DNA of 52,002 nt. Source: a bacterium. Lineage in GTDB: Bacteria > Patescibacteriota > Minisyncoccia > Minisyncoccales > DG-74-3. A model generated the notes under the pieces. It worked only from the letters and a program-made list of their open reading frames with translations, was not told the origin of the DNA and did no database searches. Below, in pieces: positions 9,093 through 17,463 of the stretch. Each line of letters starts with the position of its first letter. Position 1 is the stretch's first letter. The DNA lies in assembly GCA_030603245.1 (NCBI GenBank), contig JAUVYE010000005.1, positions 1 to 52,002 of the forward strand. Direction: 5' to 3'. The position numbers were made by a program, and so were the translations under genes.

Positions 9093-9744
9093 CTCTGATT
9101 ACTCTTCCCTCTTCTAAACTTATTACTCTTTTTCCCAAAGAATTAATTATTTCTTTATTATGAGTAGATAAAATAATAGTAGTACCTAATTCATTAATTT
9201 TCAACAAAAGACGAATTATGTCTGACGTATTATAAGGATCAAGATTTCCTGTTGGTTCGTCAGCCAAAATAACATCCGGTCTATGAATCAAAGCTCGAGC
9301 TATAGCTGCTCTTTGATGTTCACCGGCTGAAAGCTGGGCTGGAAAATGATTAGCTCTTTCAGTCAACCCAACAATTTCTAAAACTTTTGGTACATCTCTT
9401 GAAATCTCCTCATCACTTCTTCCTAAAACCTCCATAATATAAGCTACATTTTCATAAGTTGTTTTAGAAGATAAAAGTTTATAATCTTGAAACACAGAGC
9501 CAATTCTTTTTCTTAATTCAGGCAATTCATTTGGTTTTATCTCATGAACATTTTGACCTTCAAAAAAAACTTTGCCTTTAGTTGGTTCCTCACGAGCCAA
9601 AAGTATTTTTAATAAAGTGGTTTTTCCAGCTCCTGATTTTCCAACAAGACAAATAAACTCTTTTTCTTTAACCTCAAAAGAAACATCTTTTAAAGCAACT
9701 GTATTGGGAGGATAGATTTTAGTAATGTTTTCAAATCTTATCAC
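9064..9744 (-). CDS. ftsE: Cell division ATP-binding protein FtsE
   Basis: MIRFENITKIYPPNTVALKDVSFEVKEKEFICLVGKSGAGKTTLLK...SAGEHQRAAIARALIHRPDVILADEPTGNLDP. Confidence 0.94.
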   Translation of the reverse strand: MIRFENITKIYPPNTVALKDVSFEVKEKEFICLVGKSGAGKTTLLKILLAREEPTKGKVFFEGQNVHEIKPNELPELRKRIGSVFQDYKLLSSKTTYENVAYIMEVLGRSDEEISRDVPKVLEIVGLTERANHFPAQLSAGEHQRAAIARALIHRPDVILADEPTGNLDPYNTSDIIRLLLKINELGTTIILSTHNKEIINSLGKRVISLEEGRVIRDEPKGRFIL

Positions 9745-9748
9745 AATA

Positions 9749-10826
9749 TTAATTAATGGTTTTAATTTCTGCTTCTATAAAATTGTCTATTTCTCCATCA
9801 AGTACAGCTTCTACATTAGAGGTTTCAATATTGGTTCTTAAATCCTTGACCATTTGATAGGGATGTAAAACATATGACCGAATTTGGTTTCCCCAACTAG
9901 CATCAACTTTTTTGCCTTTGATTTTCTTTAATTCTTTCTCCTTTTCTTGTTTTTTTAATTGATAAAGTTTAGCCATTAAAATCTTCATTGCTTTCTGGCG
10001 ATTCAAACCTTGTAATCTTTCTGATTGACAACTAACTACAATACTGCTGGGCAAATGAGTGATTCTTACTGCTGAATCTCTTTTATTTACATATTGACCG
10101 CCAGGCCCTGAGGACCTAAAGGTATCTATTCTCAAATCTTCTGGCTTAATTTTAATTTCTAATTCTTCTTGATTAGAAATCTCAGGCAATACTTCAACTT
10201 GAGCAAAAGAAGTATGACGAAGTTTTTGAGGAGAAAATGGAGAAATTCTTACTAATCTATGAACGCCTGTTTCTCTTTTAAAATAACCAAATGCGAATTT
10301 GCCCTGAATCTCCATGGTTACTGATTTCAAACCAATTCTTCCTTCTGGTCCTCCACCCTCACCAAAAGATTGATGAAGCATCTTAGTCTTATATCCTTTT
10401 TTCTGACAATATCTTTCATACATTCTTAAAAGCATTGTAGCCCAATCCTGAGAATCTCTTCCTCCAGCTCCAGCAAATATTGATAAAACAGCTCCTTTTT
10501 TGTCGTATTTTCCTGAAAGAAAAACTTGATTTTCTTTTTGTTTTAATTTTTTTTCAAAAGTTCTTACCTCTTGTTTTAATTCCTTATCATCAATCAAATT
10601 ATCCAGTTCTTTTTTTAATTTTTGGAAACTCTCTACTTCTTCTTTAACCTGGCTTAATTCTTGGTTAATTTTTATTGCTTTTTCTTTATCTTTCCAGAAA
10701 TCTAATTCTTGAGTTTTTTTCTCTAATTTTTTTAAGGTTTTTTCTTTCTGAGCTAGATCAAAGACAGTCCTCAAGAACGAGGAGTCTATTTTGTAATTCT
10801 TTAATTGTTTCTGATAAATTATCCAT
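9749..10826 (-). CDS. prfB: Peptide chain release factor 2, with +1 programmed frameshift at 10758-10763
   Basis: GGQ motif RSSGPGGQYVNK; upstream zero-frame MDNLSETIKELQNRLLVLEDCL followed by CTT TGA, +1 continuation DLAQKEKTLKKLEKKTQELDFW. Confidence 0.94.
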
Positions 10827-10837
10827 AATATTCTTGA

Positions 10838-10908
10838 GCCGAAGAGAGGACTTGAACCCCCAACCTACGGTTTACGACACCGTTGCTCTGCCATTGAGCT
10901 ACTTCGGC
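10838..10908 (-). tRNA. tRNA-Thr (anticodon CGT)
   Basis: GCCGAAGTAGCTCAATGGCAGAGCAACGGTGTCGTAAACCGTAGGTTGGGGGTTCAAGTCCTCTCTTCGGC; loop GTCGTAA. Confidence 0.92.
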
Positions 10909-10910
10909 GG

Positions 10911-10934
10911 GTGCCAACTGAGCTACACTGGCAC
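10911..10934 (-). pseudogene. tRNA 5'-half-like fragment
   Basis: Minus strand GTGCCAGTGTAGCTCAGTTGGCAC directly upstream of the intact tRNA-Thr; matches acceptor/D-arm style only. Confidence 0.55.
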
Positions 10935-10984
10935 AGTCTTGAATAATTTTATCACAAAATATGTATTTTTCAATAGATAAAACC

Positions 10985-10997
10985 CTGATAAAATCAG
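10985..10997 (-). terminator. Probable ald terminator
   Basis: Minus strand CTGAT-TTT-ATCAG followed by GGTTTTAT. Confidence 0.45.
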
Positions 10998-11024
10998 AGC
11001 TTTTTAGTAAAAATATCTACAAAA

Positions 11025-12188
11025 TTATTCAAATATTTTATCTAACGGCATAAATTTATCTTCTAAACCGTGCTCTTTAGCCACTGGCTCTAAGGTAATA
11101 TGTCCTTTAGCAATATTTATTCCCTGCTTAAAAGCATGGTCAGACAATACAGCATCAATACCACCCTGGGCAAATTTCTTAACATATTCCTTGGTAGCTG
11201 CATTAAGAGCATGCGTAGCTGTAGCTCCCACAGTGGCTGGAATATTGGGAATGCCAAGATAAACTATTTTTTTACCAGTCTGAGGCCCTGTAATAATTAT
11301 TGATGGCTCTTTGATATGAGTAATCTTAGAAAATTCGCAAATTCCTCCTTGGTCTATGGCCACATCTCCAATAACAGCGCCATCTTTCATTACATCCAAC
11401 ATCTCCCTATTAATCAATCTATCAGCCCTAGCTCCCTTAATATATATTGAACCAATAATCATATCAGCATCCTGTATTTCTTGAGCCAGAATCTCTTTGG
11501 TCGATTCTAAGATTTTCAAAGTTGCTCCAAAAGCATTGGCTAAAGGTTGTAATTCTTCCTGAAGCTGTTTTCTTTGTTCTTCTCTTAATTCTAAAATAAC
11601 AACATTAGCGCCTCTTCCCAAAGCAGAATAAGCTGAATTACGCCCTACCACTCCCCCACCAATAATTAAAATCTTACCAGCCTTATCTCTTATCTTATTA
11701 ACCATTTTATTAGCAGTCCCTTTTGGAGAAGCTAAATATTCGCTACAAACATCAATTATTCTTTGACCAGCCACTTCACTCATTGGAGCTAATAAAGGAG
11801 TTGTTTTATCTTCAAACATAATAGTTTCGTAAGCAATAAATGTTCCTTTACTCTCAAGCGCAGCTATTGTTAAATCTTTATTTGCAGGATTAGCAAGATG
11901 AAGATAAGTGAAAAGAGTTAGATTTTCTCTTAAATAGGTAAACTCTTCTTTTTGTGGCTCTTTTACTTTAACTATTAAATCAACCTTGTCCCAGATTTCT
12001 TTAGCATTGCTTAAAATCTCAGCTCCAGCTTGACGATATTCTTCGTCTGAAATCTGCGAAGACAACCCTGCACCCTCCTGAACAAGAACCTCATGACCAA
12101 GACCTGTTAATTCTTTGACTGTTTGAGGGGTTAACCCTACTCTTGTTTCTGTATTATCTTTGATTTCCTTTACTGTGCCAATTTTCAT
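11025..12188 (-). CDS. ald: Alanine dehydrogenase
   Basis: MKIGTVKEIKDNTETRVGLTPQTVKEL...LTLFTYLHLA...GGGVVGRNSAYSALGRGANV; track start at 12278 lies inside a tRNA, ATG at 12188 preferred. Confidence 0.94.
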   Translation of the reverse strand: MKIGTVKEIKDNTETRVGLTPQTVKELTGLGHEVLVQEGAGLSSQISDEEYRQAGAEILSNAKEIWDKVDLIVKVKEPQKEEFTYLRENLTLFTYLHLANPANKDLTIAALESKGTFIAYETIMFEDKTTPLLAPMSEVAGQRIIDVCSEYLASPKGTANKMVNKIRDKAGKILIIGGGVVGRNSAYSALGRGANVVILELREEQRKQLQEELQPLANAFGATLKILESTKEILAQEIQDADMIIGSIYIKGARADRLINREMLDVMKDGAVIGDVAIDQGGICEFSKITHIKEPSIIITGPQTGKKIVYLGIPNIPATVGATATHALNAATKEYVKKFAQGGIDAVLSDHAFKQGINIAKGHITLEPVAKEHGLEDKFMPLDKIFE

Positions 12189-12229
12189 GTTTGTATAAAA
12201 AAAATTAATTAATAATATATTTGCAAAAA

Positions 12230-12300
12230 GCGAGAGACGGGATTCGAACCCGCGACGTCGTCCTTGGGAAGGACACATTCTACCACTGAATTACTCTCGC
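12230..12300 (-). tRNA. tRNA-Gly (anticodon CCC)
   Basis: GCGAGAGTAATTCAGTGGTAGAATGTGTCCTTCCCAAGGACGACGTCGCGGGTTCGAATCCCGTCTCTCGC; loop TTCCCAA. Confidence 0.94.
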
Positions 12301-12686
12301 AAGATATTTTTGATTTTTTCTAATAACCTGTTAAAAAATCCCTGATCAGCATTTTGTTCCTGCTCAATCCCTGTTTTCCCTGAAGGCAAAACAACTACTG
12401 GATTCTCTCCTTCTTTTACAAAGCCCTGCTCTCTAACACCTTCTTCCCAATAAGCTTCTTCGTCAGCCTCAGAAATTCCTGCTCGCAAATTAGAGTTTCT
12501 CTCTTCTAATGTTTGGATTTCTTTTTCCAGTTCCTTTATTTCTGAAAGCATTCCTGATCTTCGCTGACTTATCCTAATATTAGAAACAATTAAAAAACCT
12601 AAAAAAAGAAATATAAAAAAAATAGGCAAAACTGAAAAAAAATTATGCCAACGAGACTTTCTAATTTTTCTTTTTTTTGCTACCAT
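12291..12686 (-). CDS. FtsB/DivIC-like septum formation initiator
   Basis: N-terminal TM followed by coiled coil RSGMLSEIKELEKEIQTLEERNSNLRA and WEEGVREQGFVKEGENPVVVLP. Confidence 0.82.
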   Translation of the reverse strand: MVAKKRKIRKSRWHNFFSVLPIFFIFLFLGFLIVSNIRISQRRSGMLSEIKELEKEIQTLEERNSNLRAGISEADEEAYWEEGVREQGFVKEGENPVVVLPSGKTGIEQEQNADQGFFNRLLEKIKNILRE

Positions 12687-12693
12687 AATAGAT

Positions 12694-12798
12694 ATGAAAA
12701 ACTCTTCTAAAAAAGGATTTTTAAAAACACTTTGGATTATGTTAGTCTCTTTGGTCGCAATCAGTACAATCTTAATGCTTATTGCTCCCCTATTCTAA
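12694..12798 (+). CDS. Candidate 34-aa single-TM small protein
   Basis: ATG...TAA encodes MKNSSKKGFLKTLWIMLVSLVAISTILMLIAPLF; fills the gap between divergent ftsB start and convergent lepA stop; not in the track. Confidence 0.45.
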   Translation: MKNSSKKGFLKTLWIMLVSLVAISTILMLIAPLF

Positions 12799-12826
12799 TC
12801 CATTTTAGCTTGATAAAAAAATAATT

Positions 12827-14599
12827 TCAATCTCCCTTAAACATTTCCAAAAATATCTTAGAAGGAATATGAACTCTTCCTTTTTCTTTTAGTTCTTTTT
12901 TGCCTCTTTTTTGTCTTTCCAAAAGCTTTCTTTTTCTGGTAACATCTCCGCCATATAAAGAAGCGGTTACATCTTTTCTTTTAGCTCTAATAGTTTCTCG
13001 AGCAATAACCTTGCCCTGAACAATTGCTTGCAAAGGAACTGAAAACAATTGAGAGGGCAATACTTTTTTCAATTTCTTTACCATACTTTTACCCTCTTCA
13101 AAAGCTTTTTCTTTAGGAACAATCGTAGAAAAAGCTTGTTCTTTTTCGCCAGCAATTAAAATTTCTAGTTTTACTAAATCTCCTTTTTTATAACCAATCA
13201 TTTCATAATTCATTGAAGCAAATCCCTGACTCACACCTTTTAATTTATCATAAAAATCAATAATAATTTCTCGCAAAGGAACCTCATAAATTAAAAGTGA
13301 TCTGTCTGAAAGTAAATATTTTGTTTCAATCTGAATTCCTCTTGACTGTTTTAAAAGCTTTAATACAGGACCCAAGAATTGCTGAGGAGTTATCACTTCT
13401 AATTTCATCCATGGCTCTTGAGATTCTTTGATCTGCAATAAATCAGGCCAATCACCAGCTGAATAAATAAATATTTCTTCGTCTTTTTGATTTACAATCT
13501 TATAAGAAACCTGAGGGCGAGAAATGATTAAATTCAATCCAAACTCCCGACGCAACCTTTCAGAAACAATTTCAATGTGCAAAGAACCCAAAAAGCCACA
13601 ACGAAAACCACGACCCAATACTTTTTTTGTTTCTGGCTCAAAATTCAAAGCAGCGTCATTAAGCTTTAGCTGAGCTAATCCCTTTTTTAACAACTCAAAA
13701 TCATCAGAATTCTCAGGATAAAAACTGGCAAAAACAACTGATTTCGGCTCTTTATACCCTGGTAAAGCATTAATTTTGCTGTCTAAATTAGTAATTGTAT
13801 CACCAACCATAACCTTACCAGGCTCTTTAATCCCAGTGGCAATATAACCTATTTCTCCTGCTTTTAAATTTTCAACAGGTTTTAATTGTGGACTAAAAAT
13901 ACCAACCTCTTTTACTTCTCCTTTTATTCTAGAAGCCATTAAATAAAAATTGTCACCACTTTTAATTTCTCCATCAAACACTCTTACATAAGCTAATATT
14001 CCCTTAAAAGCATCGTATTTAGAATCAAAAATTAAAGCTTTTAATGGTTTTTCAATACTACCTTTTGGTTCAGGAACCTGTTTAACAATTGTTTCTAATA
14101 ATTCTTTAACGTTAGTACCCTGTTTTCCTGAAATTAAAAAGACCTCTTTTTCTGAAATACCCAATAGTTGAGCCAATTCTTTTCTTGATTCTTCAATCCG
14201 ACCCTGAGACAAATCAATCTTATTTACAGCTGGAATAATTGTTAATTTTTGTGTTTGAGCCAATTCTAAATTATGAATAGTTTGAGCTTGAATTCCTTTA
14301 GTAGCATCTACCAACAAAACAGCTCCCTCAACTGCAGCCAAACTCCTTGATACCTCATAACTAAAATCAATATGACCAGGAGTATCAATCAAATTCAAAA
14401 CATAGTCTTTATAATTCATTCGGACAGGTTGCATTTTTATAGTAATCCCTTTTTCTTGCTCCAAATCCATCATGTCTAAAAATCTATGCTTCATCTTGTT
14501 TTTAGGAATAGTATTGGTCAATTCTAAAAATCTATCTGCTAAGGTAGATTTTCCATGATCAATATGACTGATAATGACCCAGTTCCTAAGTTCTTTCAT
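12827..14599 (-). CDS. lepA: Elongation factor 4
   Basis: NWVIISHIDHGKSTLADRFLELT...DTPGHIDFSYEVSRSLAA...RGFRCGFLGSLHIEIVSERL. Confidence 0.96.
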   Translation of the reverse strand: MKELRNWVIISHIDHGKSTLADRFLELTNTIPKNKMKHRFLDMMDLEQEKGITIKMQPVRMNYKDYVLNLIDTPGHIDFSYEVSRSLAAVEGAVLLVDATKGIQAQTIHNLELAQTQKLTIIPAVNKIDLSQGRIEESRKELAQLLGISEKEVFLISGKQGTNVKELLETIVKQVPEPKGSIEKPLKALIFDSKYDAFKGILAYVRVFDGEIKSGDNFYLMASRIKGEVKEVGIFSPQLKPVENLKAGEIGYIATGIKEPGKVMVGDTITNLDSKINALPGYKEPKSVVFASFYPENSDDFELLKKGLAQLKLNDAALNFEPETKKVLGRGFRCGFLGSLHIEIVSERLRREFGLNLIISRPQVSYKIVNQKDEEIFIYSAGDWPDLLQIKESQEPWMKLEVITPQQFLGPVLKLLKQSRGIQIETKYLLSDRSLLIYEVPLREIIIDFYDKLKGVSQGFASMNYEMIGYKKGDLVKLEILIAGEKEQAFSTIVPKEKAFEEGKSMVKKLKKVLPSQLFSVPLQAIVQGKVIARETIRAKRKDVTASLYGGDVTRKRKLLERQKRGKKELKEKGRVHIPSKIFLEMFKGD

Positions 14600-15971
14600 T
14601 TTTCTTTTTGAAAAGCATTAAACACAAAATAAATTGAAAAATGGCTGAAGCAGAAAAAGCCAAAACAAGTCCCAAAATCCTAATATCATAAATCGTTCCC
14701 AAATTAAATGTTTTTACTAACCAAAACCATAATCTGCTGTTTGTTCCGAGTAAAGACACAAAACTAAAGCTTAATCCAACATTGAGTAATACAGTTAAAA
14801 CTGCAATCAAGGTTGGCGTTTTAGTGTCCTGAAGAGCAAAAAACCCTCTAAGCATTAAAGGAATTAAAGCGCTAGCCCATAAGCCAAGACAAAAAATACC
14901 CAAGCTGGCTGAAGTAAGCTGGGCTGAAACCTGAGAAAATTGGCCATGTTGAAGGACAATCTTGACAATTTGATTTCTAAAAATAAAAATCAAGAAACTA
15001 ATTGGAATAATTAAATACAAAATCTTAAAAAAGATTGATTTAAACCTATTCATAAACTCTTTCCTCTCACCATTAACTTGAAGTTGAGTAAATCTAGGAA
15101 AAGCAGCTGTGGCAAAAGACACTCCAATAATTCCAATAGGTAAATATTGAAGATTATTAGCAAAATTAAAAATAGCAATAGATCCTTTAGACAAAGTGGA
15201 AGCAATGGCTATAATAACAATTAAATTGATTTGCTGAGCAGCTATTCCAAAAATCCGAGGAAACATTAATTTAAATATTCTTTTAATACCTGGGTCTTGA
15301 AAATTAAAAATAGGTTGATATTTAAATCCAGCATTTATAGCTGCAGGAATTTGAATTATTAAATGCAGAAAAGCTCCCAAAACCACACCCAAAGATATTC
15401 CTAAAACCCCTATATCAGGAGATAAAAATACAATTCCAAAAATAATCCCTAAATTATATAAAATAGGACACAAGCTATAGATTAAAAATCGATTAAAATG
15501 ATGCAAAATACCAGAAAAAATACTAGAAAGACCTAAAAAGATAGGACTTAAAAGCATTAATCGAGTAAGCTCAGCACTTTGAATTCTGGCTGCTTCAGAA
15601 AAACCTGGAATAATCCATTTAAGAATCTGAGGGGTAAAAATAAAAAGCAATAAAGAAATTAAGACTAAAAGAAAAAAGAAAACATTTATTACGTTAGAAG
15701 TAAATTGCCAGGCCTTATCCTTATCCTCAGAAAAATATTCAGAAAACAAAGGTAAAAATGTAACTACAATCCCTCCCACAATGAGAATGTTGTAAATAAA
15801 ATCTGGAATCCTAAAACCAGCAAGATAAATATCCAAAAGTAAACCTGCTCCAAACCTATCAGCCAATAACCATTGTCTTATTAATCCTAAAAAACGGCTA
15901 ATCAAAGTTGAAATAGCCAGAATTATTGCGCCCTGGGTTATGCTTTTTGTTTCAAAACTTAAAATACCCAT
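14586..15971 (-). CDS. murJ: Lipid II flippase MurJ (MviN family)
   Basis: ISRFLGLIRQWLLADRFGAG...LSPIFLGLSSIFSGILHHFNRF...LRGFFALQDTKTP. Confidence 0.92.
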   Translation of the reverse strand: MGILSFETKSITQGAIILAISTLISRFLGLIRQWLLADRFGAGLLLDIYLAGFRIPDFIYNILIVGGIVVTFLPLFSEYFSEDKDKAWQFTSNVINVFFFLLVLISLLLFIFTPQILKWIIPGFSEAARIQSAELTRLMLLSPIFLGLSSIFSGILHHFNRFLIYSLCPILYNLGIIFGIVFLSPDIGVLGISLGVVLGAFLHLIIQIPAAINAGFKYQPIFNFQDPGIKRIFKLMFPRIFGIAAQQINLIVIIAIASTLSKGSIAIFNFANNLQYLPIGIIGVSFATAAFPRFTQLQVNGERKEFMNRFKSIFFKILYLIIPISFLIFIFRNQIVKIVLQHGQFSQVSAQLTSASLGIFCLGLWASALIPLMLRGFFALQDTKTPTLIAVLTVLLNVGLSFSFVSLLGTNSRLWFWLVKTFNLGTIYDIRILGLVLAFSASAIFQFILCLMLFKKKNERT

Positions 15972-16068
15972 ATTAAGGGTATTTTAAGCTAATTTACATT
16001 ATAAATCAAAACTTTCTTTCTTAAATCAACAAATAATTATTTATTAACTTAAGAAAAAATGGGAAGGG

Positions 16069-16383
16069 TTAAGCATTAAGGCGTTCTACTTCTTGAAAGG
16101 CTCTTACGAAGAGTTCAATATCAACTGGAATTCCGGTCTCAAGCACCCCCTTATCTATCAGCTCTTGAAAGGGCTGAGTAAAGGGCACTTCACCTCGGTT
16201 GAGAAGACGCGCTACTATCCTAATTCTGCAACGAGCCTCCAGTCTTTCATTATGAGGATCTTGATGCCCTGTTTTTAGGAGTAAAGAACCAAGTGTACGA
16301 ACGATACGACGGTCTTCTTCAAGCTTTTTCTCTAGAACAGCCCGCTGCTTCTCATTCAGTTTTAGCAGTAGAGTTATACTCAT
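16069..16383 (-). CDS. Hypothetical protein, 104 aa
   Basis: ORF with AGGG Shine-Dalgarno 6 nt upstream of the ATG; visibly higher GC than neighbours. Confidence 0.65.
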   Translation of the reverse strand: MSITLLLKLNEKQRAVLEKKLEEDRRIVRTLGSLLLKTGHQDPHNERLEARCRIRIVARLLNRGEVPFTQPFQELIDKGVLETGIPVDIELFVRAFQEVERLNA

Positions 16384-16385
16384 AT

Positions 16386-16432
16386 CTTACCCTGAACTAA
16401 CCACCAAAAATTGATGAGCAATTCAGGATAAG
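16386..16432 (-). promoter_or_regulatory. Leader hairpin sequestering the Shine-Dalgarno of the 104-aa gene
   Basis: Minus strand arms CTTATCCTGAA (16432-16422) and TTCAGGGTAAG (16396-16386): 11 bp with one G-U; AGGG is in the 3' arm. Confidence 0.55.
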
Positions 16433-16544
16433 ATAGATTTCCTCCTTCCCCTATATTATTCTAAAGAACTATTCTTAATATGTATTTATATTATATCACT
16501 ATATCTAAAATTTGTCAAGAGATTCGACCCTTTCTGACAAAACT

Positions 16545-16571
16545 AAAACACCCTCACAAAGAGAGCGTTTT
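16545..16571 (-). terminator. rnpB intrinsic terminator
   Basis: Minus strand AAAACGCTCTC-tttgt-GAGGGTGTTTT: 11 bp stem with two G-U pairs and terminal U-tract. Confidence 0.75.
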
Positions 16572-16576
16572 AATTA

Positions 16577-16928
16577 CTCAAGCAAGCGATAAGCCGAATT
16601 CTGTCTTGGGCAATCATCTATCTGGACCAAAGATTACTCTTTGGTTCTTGCGAACTACTTTTTCACTTCGGCAAATCCGGAGATTGTCGAAATGTTTGTT
16701 CTTGCACCCGATAAGGATTTAGCCGTTTCACCCCTACATTACTGTAGGAATATCCCATAAATGGGTTGTAAAACCTTTCGGTCTTACACGTCTCTGTTCG
16801 CACCTCTACCATTACTGGCGACGGCTGTTAGCCGCTATCTTTTTAAATCATTAACATAAAGCTAATGAAGTGAGTGTTCGGACTTTCCTCCCTGTATTGC
16901 TACAAGGCGATTGCCTTGCTTACTTGAG
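16577..16928 (-). ncRNA. rnpB: RNase P RNA
   Basis: Minus strand GAGGAAAGTCCGAACACT near the 5' end and ACAGAATTCGGCTTAT near the 3' end; P1 arms CTCAAGTAAGC/GCTTGCTTGAG. Confidence 0.95.
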
Positions 16929-16935
16929 CATATAC

Positions 16936-16963
16936 ATTATAGCAGAAACTTTTAAAAAATCAA
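16936..16963 (-). promoter_or_regulatory. rnpB promoter TTGATT-N16-TATAAT
   Basis: Minus strand TTGATTTTTTAAAAGTTTCTGCTATAATGTATATGCTCAAG; predicted TSS coincides with rnpB P1. Confidence 0.75.
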
Positions 16964-16965
16964 TA

Positions 16966-16986
16966 GGGATAGGCTAAGCCTATCCC
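16966..16986. repeat. Three-nt-loop palindrome GGGATAGGC-TAA-GCCTATCCC
   Basis: Perfect 9-bp arms, 2 bp upstream of the rnpB -35. Confidence 0.8.
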
Positions 16987-17055
16987 AAAAGAGTAGATTT
17001 TCTTTTTCCAACCAATGAAATTAAATCTTCTTGGCTCGAAAAAAAAAGAAAAGAG

Positions 17056-17439
17056 TTAGACAACATAGAATGGTTTTCGATTTTGAATTGCCACTTTTAA
17101 GAATGCTATCTTTTGTCTTGAAGTTTTCCATAATGGTTCTAGTGGCATAACTCGGTCTAAGTCGTTGACAAGAACAAGGTATTTATTTTGACAGTCATTA
17201 AGAATCATTTGAATGCAGGTAAGAGCACTATAGTGAAGTTCTTCCTTATCTTCTATAGAATTGCTGGATGTTATTCCTTCTTCTGTCCGTTTAACTATCT
17301 CGAAAATGGCGCCTATTGCCTGCTCTTCGCTGAAGGGACGCTCCCCCCAGTCTAGACCAAACTTATCTCTGTCCGTCTTCCGCCACCTAAACTGTTTATT
17401 AAAATTAACAAACGGTTCAGGTGGCGCAAGTTCTCTTTT
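17056..17439 (-). pseudogene. 127-codon open frame without canonical start (hypothetical protein or truncated gene)
   Basis: Verified translation KRELAPPEPFVNFNKQFRWRKTDRDKFGLDWGERPFSEEQAIGAIFEIVKRTEEGITSSNSIEDKEELHYSALTCIQMILNDCQNKYLVLVNDLDRVMPLEPLWKTSRQKIAFLKVAIQNRKPFYVV*; TAG immediately upstream; absent from track. Confidence 0.5.
17381..17426 (-). repeat. 22-bp inverted repeat / RNA hairpin
   Basis: Minus strand CGCCACCUGAACCGUUUGUUAAUUUUAAUAAACAGUUUAGGUGGCG; one mismatch, two G-U. Confidence 0.75.
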
Positions 17440-17463
17440 CTAATTTATAAAAGAGCTAAAATG

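Noticed and set aside
12189-12278. N-terminal extension of alanine dehydrogenase (MCPSQGRRRGFESRLSLFANILLINFFYTN)
   Set aside because: Encoded by the tRNA-Gly gene and its 3' flank; MKIGTVKEIKDNTETR is the canonical enzyme start
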